The notes: generated by a model from the letters alone, not told the origin. DNA of 64,000 nucleotides from Ilex aquifolium (GCA_951799425.1 OX637394.1:36926001-36990000), one strand, 5' to 3'. Shown: positions 11,827-23,904, counted from the stretch's first letter. Numbers and translations: made by a program.

Positions 11827-12298
11827 TATACACTTTGATTTCTCATCAACGGATTTCTGGCAGCGCTAATTTTTAGAGTATACATATTCATCTATGTATT
11901 TATCACTCTGGATGCTATGACCTATCTTTAAAGCAACATACATTTCACAAATCGTTTTTGTTGAATATTTTCCATCCTAGTGAATTTGATTATAAGCTTG
12001 AATGAGTTATAAATGAGAATCAATAAGCTTGATTATGACAAGAAAATTCCTACAGATTGGCCGAATATTTTCATTTGAATTCACTACACTAGTCTTTACA
12101 CTCACCATTTTCCTTCTCAACCAAAGGATTTTTATGTTGTTTTAAAAACACATCACCATTCAAGCACCCTTGTTCCCTCAGGAGACAACCTCGGATTTTT
12201 CGAGTTACTATACTGCACAAACACTTCATACGCTTTGGAAACATATTTATACATTTCGAAGGTGCAAGCATATTTTTAAAGGAACAATTGAATCATTC
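11827..12298. other. Unassigned AT-rich stretch
   Basis: No element or gene is recognised. Minus-strand frames of about 60 residues exist but resemble nothing I know. It directly flanks the solo LTR at 12299, whose other flank (15095 on) soon becomes Tat RNase H, so it may be the DNA next to the left end of the host Tat fragment. Confidence 0.4.
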
Positions 12299-15094
12299 TG
12301 TGAAACCCCGGAAAATTTAAACTTTGACGAACAAGGGCAATAGGTGAATTGCCACTTCGGTACTAGTTGAAAAACTGAATTTTTCTAGATCTCGGATGAC
12401 GAAACGGATTTCACCGTTGGATTCGTCTCGCGAAATCTAGTTACCACGTCAAATTTCGTTGAATTCCGAGATAGTCGGATTTTTCGCGTTTTACGAGACG
12501 AACGGGCCTCGGGTGACCCCGTACACGAAATTTTTATAAAATTTTAAAGTTTGGGGAAATATTAGAGGCAAGTTGAAATAAAAATAATTTGAACTTGAAC
12601 CGGAGCGAAATTTAGTCGTTTCGGGATTAAAACGGACCTGAAATTAAATAGGACGTGTGGCCAATTGTGGGCCAAGTATTCTAAAATATAAATAGGGGGA
12701 AAAATTAGATTTTTCCCCATTGTTTCAGCCGATTGTTCAGCCGATTGAGAAGAGAGGGAAAAGAGAGAAACACTCCACCTTCTCTCTACGATCTACTCCG
12801 TTCTAGCGCTCAAATCGACTCGGGCCAAGAACAAGAGTTGCTCTACGCGTCGAGGGCTACGCGTGGGTACCAAAAACGACGGCTTTCACCGAACGTTGGG
12901 AGGCCGAAAAGTTGTAAGTGGAGGATTCAAGCTTGCTTTGAGTTCTAGGAGCTTCCCACGGCGATTCTACACGCTACGAGAGGTAGGGTTTTCTTCCTAC
13001 TTAGGTTTATTTCCAACCTAGGAAGGTTATATGGAATGGGTAGGTGTATATATATATGTATCACTTGCCTATTGTGGTTATTTGGGTGAAATGGGTATTG
13101 AGAATGGGTAGCATGATTTAAATCACATTCTCTAATTTAATGTACCACTAATGCATTTCATGTGTGGGAAATGAGTACCAAATGTGCTAAGCAAGGTTGG
13201 TATGAAATGGGTATATAAATTTACTTGATGGGTAAATTTAATAAAAAGTTAAAGGAACTTGAAGTATGGAAAATTGATATGGGAAATTGGGTAAAGTGAA
13301 TTCCTAAATGAAATGGACATTTAGGAATGGTTGTTGATAATTTCTTGAGAAATTATGACATATGAGGTTATGTTAAGGGTAGAATGAATTCTATCTTGGT
13401 ATAATTGTGTAGAAATCAATTAATATGATTTCTTGAGCTTTATGATGAATTCGAGTATATTATGTGATTACATGATCTTGGATGCCTTGAAGGTGTTGAG
13501 TAAATGCTTTGATGAAAATGTGAAGTATGTTTTGCATGAACTATGTATAACATGCTTAGATATTGTGATTAAGGAAAATGTTGATATACACATGCTTACG
13601 AGGTGTTGACAAAGTGTTGAATTATGGTATTTATATGCATATGGTTATGATATGAAGTACCATGGATATGTGGATTTATTGTTGAGTTGTTCATATGACA
13701 TTCATACATATTGAACATGTGGAGAAGATGCAAGGGTACATTACATTGCATTCTCATGGGTACATCACATTCATGGTTATAAGACATGAGTGTGTGTGGG
13801 TGAGTTTACATCGCATTCATGGGTCATAGGCATGAGTGTGGGTGTGTGCATGTGTTGTGGATCAAACACCAAATCTTGGTGGTTGGTATGTGAACTCGGG
13901 AAAGTCGGGATCGAAGATCCGACTGAGTTGCACGGTTGCATTTCATAAGGAAAACTTGTGTCGGGTAAAGCAAGTAGGGCTAGACACTCTCTCGGGTGAA
14001 AAACCCGGAACCACTGGTTCATACACTCCGACGGTGCAAGTCCAAAAAGTGTAGATAGGCCCACGGAGCCGGCGGTGCGATTCCAAAATCCGTTGCCCAG
14101 GAAGACACAAGATTTTGTTGTATAAAAACACCCATTCAATGGGTAGCCTCCAACAATGATTGGGTTTTTATAAAGACATAACTTTTAATTCAAACGATCA
14201 TTGGAAGGGTTTTTCTGTCAATAGACGGGTACATACACATTGGCTTTTGCATTGTGTTGTGTGAGTCAGGGAAGACTCGGGATAAGGTGCGTGAGTGAGT
14301 TCCATCTCATATCATGGCATGACATAGCATAGCATGGTAGCTTTCTAACATTGAAGTGTATACTCTTGTTGGATTGGTTGATGCTTGTTGATTGTTGCAT
14401 GTGCGCATTTCATATGCACTTAGGTTGGGGAGTAGCCTCTGTAGGAGGATATCCTATTGAGCGTGGCCCACCCTTCGTGGGACAACATTTTCAGGTGTTG
14501 GGTTTGCTCCGGTGGATGGCTCACTTGGGGAGCATCAAACATGAAGGGGGCCGACTTGTGGCTTTAATTTTGAGTTGTAAAGTTTTTAGCAAAATTTCCA
14601 TTTTTGATGTATAAATTATGGGAATTGTTGTAATGGAATTTTTATAAAGCATGTTATATGGAAAATCGTATTACTCTGGTATTGGATGAATTGGGAAGGG
14701 TTTTGAATGGATTGGAAATGAAAAATGGTCGAAAATAGCAAAACTGGGCAGAGAGTACCGGTACTGGGTACTGGTACCCCCTTTCCAGTGGGTTGACAGT
14801 ACCGGTACTCTCTTCAAAATTTTTCAGATTTTCACACTGCTTCGCCCTATTTTCAATCTACGTTTTTCTTCCCTCCAATGATCTAAATGGACCAAAGTAG
14901 AGAATAAATTATAATATTTTGGATATTGGTTGAACCCAATGAATGATCAAATCCGGTTAACAATTGTGAGTTAAGATCCCGGATAAGGGGATGCTACTGC
15001 CGTGGTGTTAGGTTGGGTGACATCCACGGGTATTTCCGCGGGTTGACGGATGGTCAACGGTTAATAAGGGACCCCCGGATTCTGGGGCGTCACA
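12299..15094 (+). mobile_element. Solo LTR, Tekay type
   Basis: It starts TGTGAAACCCCGG and ends TCTGGGGCGTCACA, 2796 bp, with a CATTC duplication at 12294-12298 and 15095-15099. A TATA-like AAATATAAATAG lies near 12690 and a GA-rich leader follows. There is a GTGTGTGGG-rich segment near 13780-13860 and a TACCGGTAC palindrome cluster near 14756-14815. It is the longest and most complete copy of this LTR family in the window. No gene is inside. Confidence 0.92.
14756..14815 (+). repeat. TACCGGTAC palindrome cluster in solo LTR
   Basis: Three AGTACCGGTACT-like or GGTACTGGTACC-like palindromes occur within 60 bases. The position near the 3' end of the LTR corresponds to the larger cluster in T1. 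Confidence 0.75.
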
Positions 15095-15396
15095 CATTCT
15101 GGGAGAACAAATATTTTGATGATGACAAGCATCCTTTGAAAACTAAAGAGAGTAAGTAGGTGTTGCCAATAATGGAGGGGCTGCCATGTATGATTTCAAA
15201 TTGTTGAAAGCAACCTCGCATTCTTGAGTCCACAGTCCTTCCCCTTTCTATTTTAGTACTTGGAAAAAGGGCTTGCACTTGTCAGATTACTTGGATATAA
15301 ATCTTTTGAGAGCGGCAGCCATGCCCGTTACTCTCTGTATTTCCTTGACTATTATAGGAGGCTGAAGGTATTAGGGCTCATAGCTGGTCGAGGTTG
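15095..15396 (-). pseudogene. Host Tat piece: RNase H entry
   Basis: The minus strand encodes PFFQVLK followed by WTQECEVAFNNLKSYMAAPP, the typical Tat-lineage start of RNase H (compare PFFKxLK ... W-EECExAFxxLKxYLAxPP). Similarity fades below about 15140. Fossil piece flanked by T2 on its right. Confidence 0.75.
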
Positions 15397-16007
15397 TGTA
15401 ACGCCCCAAAACACACCCTGGACGGCATTACATTCTAAGACCATTCACAACTTGAGAGCACTAATATAATTTCATCAATGAGAAAATTCTCCATTCATCA
15501 TCCATAAAATTTACAATATCATCCCAAATGAATAAGCCAAGCTATGGCATTTACATCTCCAAATGAATTAAAGTAGCACAGCGGAATAAACAAAAGAAGC
15601 TAGACTACACAATGTTCCAAAAGAATGTCCTAGTCTAGTACAAAAGGAAAGGAGGTCGCTCTATGCGTCCACCTCGGGATCCACACTCCCGTCAAGTGGA
15701 GTCTCCCAAGTAGCGGGCTCCTAGACCCTTACGTCCTCCTCAAGCGGGTAATCTGAAAAATGTTAGCGGTAGGGGGTGAGCACAAAGCTCTGTAGAAACA
15801 TTCTCTCAAACCCAAACAAGGTTTAGAAAAACATTTAAAACGGTCGGTCTCATTTTTAACATAACATAGATACATAATTTGAAATAAAGCAGTGACATTT
15901 GAAAAGGATCTCAAGTTTATGTAAAAACATTACTTAATTGCATAAAAGAGTACCACATACAAATAATCACCATTAATTGCCATAAACCATTTCCAACAAT
16001 TCTTTCG

Positions 16008-16430
16008 GTAGGTGGCATACTTTAGGGTAACCTCCACCCCCGTTAGATCATCTTTGCTTCCCAAGCATCCTTACAAGGAACCTCTTGGAAAGGGGTGAGC
16101 ATCCTTACAAGGAACCTCTCACACTTCTTTTGGTAGGTGGCATACTTTAGGGCAACCTCCACCCCCATTCATTCGGTAGGTGGCATACTTTAGGGTAACC
16201 TCCACCCCCGTTCTTCCGGTAGGTGGCATACTTAAGAGCAACCTCCACCCCCATTCTTCCGGTAGGTGGCATACTTAAGAGCAACCTCCACCCCCATTTA
16301 TTCCGGTAGGTGGCATACTTAAGAGCAACCTCCACCTCCATTCTTCCGGTAGGTGGCATACTTAAGAGCAACCTCCACCCCCATTTATTCCGGTAGGTGG
16401 CATACTTAAGAGCAACCTCCACCCCCATAC
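16008..16430. repeat. 43-44 bp minisatellite, eight units, in T2 left LTR
   Basis: Units begin GGTAGGTGGCATACTT and end in CAACCTCCACCCCC. Two unit types alternate (TTTAGGGTAACC and TTAAGAGCAACC). A second, shorter repeat built on CATCCTTACAAGGAACCTC is interleaved before and after. The copy in the right LTR has nine units. Confidence 0.9.
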
Positions 16431-17204
16431 ATTGATTCTCAAGCATCCTTACAAGGAACCTCTGGAGAATGGGTGAGCATTCTTATAAGAAACCTCCCAC
16501 CAATCACTTCATTATTTCCCAAGCATCCTTACAAGGAACCTCTTGGGAATGGGTGAGCATTCTTACAAGAAACCTCTCACTCATTTGCATCACAAACAAT
16601 CCAACCAAGCATACAATTCCAATATTTATCTCAATTTACAATCATTTATCCAAAACCCCCAAATTAAGCATGTGACATTTTATAATGGCTAACCAAAAAA
16701 ATACATGAGATCACAATAACATTATTTTGCTACCCAACACAAACAACTACGATTTTTCAAAGTTCATAATAGAGAAAGCATTTAAGAAGAAATACATCAC
16801 TCTCCACAACCTAGGGTTTTAAAACATAAAAAGAGATTTCATGGGTATTCAACCCTAACATTGTTCAAAACATGTAATATTTACCAAAAAGCCTAAGAGA
16901 GGATGATTCCATAGCATATAAATATCATTGATAGCCAAAACATACATATATAAATACCCTAGCCTCAATGTAAGAGAGTGAGAGAAAACCCCTACCTTGA
17001 TGTTCTTGAAGATCTAGGGTTTGATCTTGAATCACTCTTAAATCCTTTGTTTTCCCCTTTTGATCTTATGTTTTCTCCTTCTTTATTCTTTTCTTAGGGC
17101 TCTAAGATGTTTGGGGTGAGAGTGGGATGGAAGAATGGGTCAAATGAGGCTTAAAAGGGTGTTTTAAAACACCAAAATCCCGACTTTTTCGGTGCCAAGC
17201 TTCG

Positions 17205-17275
17205 GGCGTACCGGTACACGTACCGGTACGGTTTGGCTACTAGAGTTCGGCGTACCGGTACGCGTACCGGTACGG
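17205..17275. repeat. CGTACCGGTACG palindromes in T2 left LTR
   Basis: Four GTACCGGTAC palindromes occur in two pairs. The right LTR has a single pair near 23360, its first copy altered. On the minus strand they lie just upstream of an AT-rich TATA-like segment (17140-17170). Confidence 0.85.
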
Positions 17276-17796
17276 TTGGACTGCCAGATTTTTGTTCCAA
17301 CTTCCAGCGCGATTTTGACCCATTTAGATGTCGAATTGGAAAATTTTCATGAGATACACTTTTGTAGCCCTAGATGTCTACTATTTAATGTCAAAATTTC
17401 AGATCAATTGGATATACGGGTAAAAAGTTATGACCAAAATACTAGAAAGTGTCCCAACTCCTTTTTACCCAAATTTTCTCTAAGTGTGTTTTCACTCCGG
17501 AATACTTCCTAGCTTCCAATACACCTCATATTACCTCTCCCAAGGTTGTTCGACCTTCCGGATTCAATGGACACCTTATTTTGTCCTAAAAATATTTAGA
17601 AATTCATCTAGTCACCCTTTCCAAGTTTAATCGTCTTGGAAACTCCAACTTCCCAATCCATATTTATCTCTAGCGTTCTCCTACTATTAAAATCTATATA
17701 ATTTATTCTTACATCCTTACACATCTCCACATTTTTTACAACCATTATTTAATATACATCTATATACATATATAAACGAAAATGCGGGGTGTTACA

Positions 17797-17812
17797 ATCC
17801 ACCCCCCTTAAA
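17797..17812 (-). other. Polypurine tract of T2
   Basis: The minus strand reads AAGGGGGGTGGAT directly before the 3' LTR, which is the standard position for plus-strand priming. Confidence 0.85.
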
Positions 17813-17814
17813 GA

Positions 17815-18360
17815 AAGTTTCGTCCTTGAAACTTACCTCAAGTAGCGAACAAAAATGGAGGCTTCTCCCGCCTTTCTTGCTCCGGTTCTCATGTAGCTTC
17901 CTCCACTCCATGGTGTTGCCACCAAACTTTTACCAAGATGATAACTTCGTTGTGAAGCACTTTTTCCTTGGCGTCGAGAATTTCTACTGGTTATTCTTCG
18001 TAGGTTGCTTTGTTTGGAATTTCAATCTCCTCCAAGTTCACGACTGGAGTTGCATCCGAGTGACACGTCCTCGATATCGACACGTGAAACACGCCATATA
18101 CTCCGGATAGCTGGGCTGGTAGTCGAAGTTGATACGCCGCATTGCTTACTATTTTGATCACTTCAAACGGTTCGGTATATCTTGGGGCTAAATTCTCCTT
18201 CTTGCCGAATCGAAACACGCCCTTCTTGGGCGACACTTTGGGAAACATGTAATCTCCCACTTTTAATTCCAAGGATCTTCTTATGTGGTCCGCATAGCTC
18301 TTCTGTCTACTTTGCGCCGTGCGTAGCCTCTCCCGGATGAGTTGAATCTTCTATGTAGTT
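17815..18360 (-). pseudogene. T2 integrase C-terminus and chromodomain-like tail
   Basis: The minus strand encodes LKVGDYMFPKVSPKKGVFRFGKK, PRYTEPFEVIKIV and LSGVYGVFHVS, the standard chromovirus integrase C-terminal (GPY/F) module. A tail follows with PVEILDAKEKVL and VWWQHHGVEEATW, which resembles a type II chromodomain. Chromodomains direct integration to heterochromatin. Fossil remnant with more than one break. Confidence 0.85.
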
Positions 18361-18580
18361 TCCCCATTGTAGTCCTTACTCCGTTAGTTTGCTGCGCACT
18401 CTAATATAAATTACAATCCACCAAAGGTTACAGTTGAAACCTAACCATACTTGTCCTCCCATCTTATCTTCCAAATCCATATACAAATTACGTAATAATT
18501 TAAGAAAAATTAACATAATATCATCGAAAATACCATTTTAGTGGTCACTACCAATCACTAGAGTTTTGAATTCATGAGCG
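18360..18580. other. T2 interior, no recognisable coding
   Basis: AT-rich sequence between the integrase remnant and the tandem-repeat tract, with no domain visible. Confidence 0.5.
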
Positions 18581-19980
18581 AATACATAATCAAGCTTTGG
18601 AATCAAGAATAAATGGCTATCAAGCTTGGAAATCCAGAACAAAAGAACAAGCAAGGTTTGAAATTAATAACACACGAATCTCAAGTTTTTGGAATCCCAA
18701 AATAAAGGAACAATGAAGTCTCGAATTCCATAACAAACTCATATCAAGCTTTGGAATCAAAATAAGAAACAATCAAAGTTTGGAATCAAGAACAAAGTAA
18801 CAATCGAGTCTTGGAGTCACTAACCGATGCATATCAAGCTTCGTAACCAAGAACTAAAGAGTATCAAGTTTTGAACTCAATGACAAGGAGAAATCAAGTA
18901 TTGAAATCAATAGTAAACGAACGTCAAGTTTTGGAAACAAGAACAAAGGAACACTCAAGTGTTAAGATCCATAACGAACAAATGTTAAGCTTTGGAATCA
19001 AAGAACAAATGAGTATCAACGTTTGAATGCAATAACAATGGAATAATAAGTTTTGGTCTCAAGAACCATGGAATAGCAAGGTTTAAAATCAAGGACAATG
19101 GAGAGATCAAGAGAAAATACATCCCCCCCTTAAAACTAGAATTTCAAAGGCATACGAAGAGATTTGGTGGTTACCCAAGCATAACATAGTTTAGAACAAG
19201 ATAATATTTAAGATTGGGAATCAAGAGCAAAAGGAGTAGCAAATATTGAAATCAAGAGCAATTAAACATCAAGTCTTGAAATCAAGAACCAATGAATATC
19301 AAGTATTGAATGGTAAGAATAAATGAATCACAAGGTTTAGAATCAATAACAATGAGTATCAAATTTAGATATCAAGAACAAATGGATCATCAAGCTTGGG
19401 AAATTAAAAACAAAGGAACAACCAAGTCTTGAAACCCATACCACGAATATCAAGTTTTGGAATTAAGAATAAAGGAACAATCAAAGCTTGGAATCCATAA
19501 CAAATAAATATCAAGCTTGGGAGTCAAGAACTAGTGAATAACAAGTATTGAAATCAAGAGCAAATGAATATCAAGTCTTGAACTCAATAACAATTGAATT
19601 TCCAATTTAGATATCAAGATCAAATGGATAACCAAGGTTGGAGATCAATAACAAAGGAATATCAAGTTTAAATCTCAAGAACGAGTGAATATCAAGGTTT
19701 GAGATTAATAACAAATGAATATCAAATTTAGCTATCAAGAGCAAATGAATCTTAAGCTTGGAACTCAAACACAACGGAACAATTACTTCTTGAAATCCAT
19801 AACAACGAAATCAAGCTTAGACTCGAAAGAATGGAATAGTCGGATAGTGAAATCAATTACAAACGTCTATCAAGGTTTGACATCAAGAACACTTGAAGAA
19901 ATCAAGAGAACACACAATTCCCTTGAAAACTAGGGTTTTGAAGAGAAGATTTAGGGTTCACCCAACCATAATATATTTTA
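18580..19980. repeat. Degenerate 37-42 bp tandem-repeat tract inside T2
   Basis: About 35 imperfect units are built on ATCAAG-(C/T)TTGGAATCAAGAACAA followed by (A/G)GAA. Units vary in length and are heavily mutated, yet the same words (TCAAG, GGAATCAAG, AACAA) recur throughout. The tract sits exactly where RT, RNase H and the integrase core should lie in a chromovirus. No long open frame runs through it. Confidence 0.85.
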
Positions 19981-20059
19981 GCACAAGGTAATATTAACAA
20001 GAATGTCAAGACATGATGATTTCCTAGTAATTAAACATAAATTTAAAATCAAAGATTAC

Positions 20060-20420
20060 TTATAAATAAATCCTGCTGGTCTCCCCTTGTTGTCCCGTAG
20101 GCAAATTAACATATTCTGTAAGTTCGACTTCCTTGAAACCCAATCCCAATTCCACAGCGTACACAGTACGTATAAAAGAATGAGTCGCATAGTAATCCAA
20201 TAAAATTCGGGCCCAAGAATGGTAGAGAAGAACAATACCTTCCTTGATTGGCGCCGCCGGGGGTTTGAGCTTGTATCGGTCGCTGTGGTGCAGGCCTCGG
20301 TGGTGGTGGTTGGGCTGCTGGTACCTGTCTGGCGGTCTGAATAGGCCCCCGAGGTGGAAAAACTGGGCAATGCTTTCGAATATGTCCCACTCCTCCGCAT
20401 GCAAAGCAGGATCATGGGGT
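20060..20420 (-). pseudogene. T2 Gag tail (zinc knuckle) and protease start
   Basis: The minus strand encodes GHIRKHCPVFPPRG, the end of a CCHC knuckle. A Pro/Gln-rich linker follows, and then ARILLDYYATHSFI, which stands where the protease (L/V)FD(T/S)GASHSFI motif would be, with downstream VELGLGF typical of chromovirus protease. It runs directly into the tandem-repeat tract. Confidence 0.75.
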
Positions 20421-21317
20421 ACTACCGGCTCTAGTCTGAGTGTCTCCCTCTCCTCGGGTCGTCCAAAGTCGCTGTCCATCTGCTTGGTCTGGGCGACGGT
20501 ATAGTGCTGTTCGCTGCACTCCACTAGTGCTAGGGTCCGTCCTGATCGGACCTCCTCTCGCGAAGCTCTGTCGGCGCTGGCTGTCCTCTATATCTCTCTC
20601 CACCAATGCAGCTCGGTCAACCAGGTGCCCATACTCCCGGATCCTGAGAGCCACCAACTTCTCCCGGATGACCGGCCTCAGTCCCTGCTCGAAGCGTTTG
20701 GCCCTGTCGGCCTCAGTAGATATAAACTCCGTAGCATAACGGGATAGCTCGTCGAACCGCATCTCATACTCAGCTACGGTCATACTACCCTGTCGTAGTG
20801 CAAGGAAATCCGCCTTCATTCTGTCTCTGACCGATTCAGGGAAGTACTTATCTTGGAAAAGTTGATCGAACTCTTCCCAAGTGAGTGTGTCGATGTCCCT
20901 TCTCCTCTTTATGGCATCCCACCAATAGTCGGCCTCCCCCTCGAATAGATAAGTCGCCAAGCCGACCCGAAGATCCTCGGCTATCCCCATGCCATCACAT
21001 ATCTTCTTCACTCGGCGGATCCATTTATCCGCATCCAAGGGGTTAGAGCTCCCTTGGAAAGTAGGCGGGTGTTGCCTCAGAAACTCTCGGAGAACTACCA
21101 TTCTCCCATTCTCCTCTCCGTTGCCCGGTACTTGGGCTAGTGGATGAGCCCCACCGTTATGGTTGTTCTCATTCTGGTGTTGTACCAGAGTGGTGAGCTC
21201 CCTCAAGCATTGATAGATGCCTTGCATGGCATCGGGAGGTGGTGGTGGTGGATTTTCTTGGCCTCCACGACCACGACCACGTCCTCGTCCCCGTGTACCG
21301 TCCATCCTACACATCAA
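20412..21317 (-). CDS. T2 Gag (capsid) open frame
   Basis: This is an open frame of 301 residues. It begins with an Arg/Gly-rich leader (RGRGRGRGRGG) and a run of prolines. The retrotransposon gag domain follows (residues about 80-240): HPPTFQGSSNPLDADKWI, EGEADYWWDA, LTWEEFDQLFQDKYFP, RQGSMTVAEYEMRFDEL and ADRAKRFEQGLRP. The layout matches chromovirus Gag (Tekay-like). It assembles the virus-like particle in which reverse transcription happens. The first methionine is used for the coordinates, and a second Met, four residues on, is equally plausible. This frame is open, unlike the rest of the element. Confidence 0.85.
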   Translation of the reverse strand: MMCRMDGTRGRGRGRGRGGQENPPPPPPDAMQGIYQCLRELTTLVQHQNENNHNGGAHPLAQVPGNGEENGRMVVLREFLRQHPPTFQGSSNPLDADKWIRRVKKICDGMGIAEDLRVGLATYLFEGEADYWWDAIKRRRDIDTLTWEEFDQLFQDKYFPESVRDRMKADFLALRQGSMTVAEYEMRFDELSRYATEFISTEADRAKRFEQGLRPVIREKLVALRIREYGHLVDRAALVERDIEDSQRRQSFARGGPIRTDPSTSGVQRTALYRRPDQADGQRLWTTRGEGDTQTRAGSTP

Positions 21318-21484
21318 TCCACAATTTAGTTTCCTTGATGTGCAAGATATAAACTAAAGTGATATGTATGATGTCTTGCTTTAAGCACAAGGCATCTACA
21401 AAATCTAACTTACAATTTCCTTCACCCTAAACCTACATCTCTAGTGGTAATCCATAACCTACAGCTCCCATGTAAGACCTAAAG

Positions 21485-21501
21485 CCTGGGCTCTGATACC
21501 A
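21485..21501 (-). other. Primer binding site of T2 (tRNA-iMet)
   Basis: The minus strand reads TGGTATCAGAGCCCAGG, four bases inside the 5' LTR edge at 21506. Confidence 0.9.
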
Positions 21502-21505
21502 ACTC

Positions 21506-23904
21506 TGTAACGCCCCAAAACACACCCTGGACGGCATTACATTCTAAGACCATTCACAACATGAGAGCACTAATATAATTTCATCAATGAGAAAATTCTC
21601 CATTCATCATCCATAAAATTTACAATATCATCCCAAATGAATAAGCCAAGCTATGGCATTTACATCTCCAAATGAATTAAAGTAGCACAGCGGAATAAAC
21701 AAAAGAAGCTAGACTACACAATGTTCCAAAAGAATGTCCTAGTCTAGTACAAAAGGAAAGGAGGTCGCTCTATGCGTCCACCTCGGGATCCACACTCCCG
21801 TCAAGTGGAGTCTCCCAAGTAGCGGGCTCCTCGACCCTTACGTCCTCCTCAAGCGGGTAATCTGAAAAATGTTAGCGGTAGGGGGTGAGCACAAAGCTCT
21901 GTAGAAACATTCTCTCAAACCCAAACAAGGTTTAGAAAAACATTTAAAACGGTCGGTCTCATTTTTAACATAACATAGATACATAATTTGAAATAAAGCA
22001 GTGACATTTGAAAAGGATCTCAAGTTTATGTAAAAACATTACTTAATTGCATAAAAGAGTACCACATACAAATAATCACCATTAATTGCCATAAACCATT
22101 TCCAACAATTCTTTCGGTAGGTGGCATACTTTAGGGTAACCTCCACCCCCGTTAGATCATCTTTGCTTCCCAAACATCCTTACAAGGAACCTCTTGGAAA
22201 GGGGTGAGCATCCTTACAAGGAACCTCTCACACTTCTTTTGGTAGGTGGCATACTTTAGGGCAACCTCCACCCCCATTCATTCGGTAGGTGGCATACTTT
22301 AGGGTAACCTCCACCCCCATTCATTCGGTAGGTGGCATACTTTAGGGTAACCTCCACCCCCGTTCTTCCGGTAGGTGGCATACTTAAGAGCAACCTCCAC
22401 CCCCATTCTTCCGGTAGGTGGCATACTTAAGAGCAACCTCCACCCCCATTTATTCCGGTAGGTGGCATACTTAAGAGCAACCTCCATCTCCATTCTTCCG
22501 GTAGGTGGCATACTTAAGAGCAACCTCCACCCCCATTTATTACGGTAGGTGGCATACTTAAGAGCAACCTCCACCCTCATACATTGATTCTCAAGCATCC
22601 TTACAAGGAACCTCTGGAGAATGGGTGAGCATTCTTACAAGAAACCTCCCACCAATCACTTCATTATTTCCCAAGCATCCTTACAAGGAACCTCTTGGGA
22701 ATGGGTGAGCATTCTTACAAGAAACCTCTCACTCATTTGCATCACAAACAACCCAACCAAGCATACAATTCCAATATTTATCTCAATTTACAATCATTTA
22801 TCCAAAACCCCCAAATTAAGCATGTGACATTTTATAATGGCTAACCAAGAAAATACATGAGATCACAATAACATTATTTTGCTACACAACACAAACAACT
22901 ACGATTTTTCAAAGTTCATAATATAGAAAGCATTTAAGAAGAAATACATCACTCTCCACAACCTAGGGTTTTAAAACATAAAAAGAGATTTCATGGGTAT
23001 TCAACCCTAACATTGTTCAAAACATGTAATCTTTACCAAAAAGCCTAAGAGAGGATGATTCCATAGCATATAAATATCATTGATAGCCAAAACATACATA
23101 TATAAATACCCTAGCCTCAATGTAAGAGAGTGAGAGAAAACCCCTACCTTGATGTTCTTGAAGATCTAGGGTTTGATCTTGAATCACTCTTAAATCCTTT
23201 GTTTTCCCCTTTTGATCTTGTGTTTTCTCCTTCTTTATTCTTTTCTTAGGGCTCTAAGATGTTTGGGGTGAGAGTGGGATGGAAGAATGGGTCAAATGAG
23301 GCTTAAAAGGGTGTTTTAAAACACCAAAATCCCGACTTTTTCGGTGCCAAGCTTCGGGCGTACTGGTACGCGTACCGGTACGGTTGGACTGCCAGATTTT
23401 TGTTCCAACTTCCAGCGCGATTTTGACCCATTTAGAGGTCGAATTGGAAAATTTTCATGAGATACACTTTTGTAGCCCTAGATGTCTAATATCTACTGTA
23501 AAACTTTCAGATCAATTGGATATACGGGTAAAAAGTTATGACCAAAATACTAGAAGGTGTCCCAGCTCCTTTTTACCCAAATTTTCTCTAAGTGTGTTTT
23601 CACTCCGGAATACTTCCTAGCTTCCAATACACCTCATATTACCTCTCCCAAGGTTGTTCGACCTTCCGGATTCAATGGACACCTTATTTTGTCCTAAAAA
23701 TATTTAGAAATTCATCTAGTCACCCTTTCCAAGTTTAATCGTCTTGGAAACTCCAACTTCCCAATCCATATTTATCTCTAGCGTTCTCCTACTATTACAA
23801 TCTATATAATTTATTCTTACATCCTTACACATCTCCAAATTTTTTACAACCATTATTTAATATACATCTATATACATATATAAACGAAAATGCGGGGTGT
23901 TACA
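21506..23904 (-). repeat. T2 right (5') LTR
   Basis: It has the same ends as the left LTR and is about 99% identical by eye. It has nine minisatellite units (22115-22580) instead of eight and one palindrome pair (about 23358-23380) instead of two. The net length differs by one base. Confidence 0.95.

Larger units (their letters stand above)
15397..17796 (-). repeat. T2 left (3') LTR
   Basis: Plus-strand ends are TGTAACGCCCC and GGGGTGTTACA, which form an inverted pair. It contains eight units of a 43-44 bp minisatellite (16008-16430) and two blocks of CGTACCGGTAC palindromes (17205-17275). Confidence 0.95.
15397..23904 (-). mobile_element. T2: young Ty3/gypsy chromovirus derivative lacking RT
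   Basis: Two LTRs of 2400 and 2399 bp enclose a 3.7 kb interior, with a GGTTG duplication at 15392-15396 and 23905-23909. The interior, on the minus strand, has an iMet primer site, gag, a protease remnant, a 1.4 kb tandem-repeat tract, then the integrase C-terminus with a chromodomain-like tail and the polypurine tract. RT, RNase H and the integrase core are not found. I counted about 24 substitutions between the LTRs, roughly 1%, giving about 0.4 My at a generic plant rate of 1.3e-8 per site per year. Structurally complete at the ends, but defective. Confidence 0.9.

Noticed and set aside
12299-15094. Considered as the 3' LTR of the host Tat element
   Set aside because: Its sequence, ends and orientation are those of the Tekay LTR family, and it has its own CATTC duplication.
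15095-15396. Considered part of the T2 interior or the solo LTR
   Set aside because: Both neighbouring elements have defined ends and 5-bp duplications that exclude it, and its RNase H words are Tat-like, not chromovirus-like.
16008-16430. Regularly spaced repeats that look like a CRISPR array
   Set aside because: The repeats are contiguous tandem units without unique spacers, lie inside an LTR, and recur in its partner LTR. The DNA is plant nuclear.
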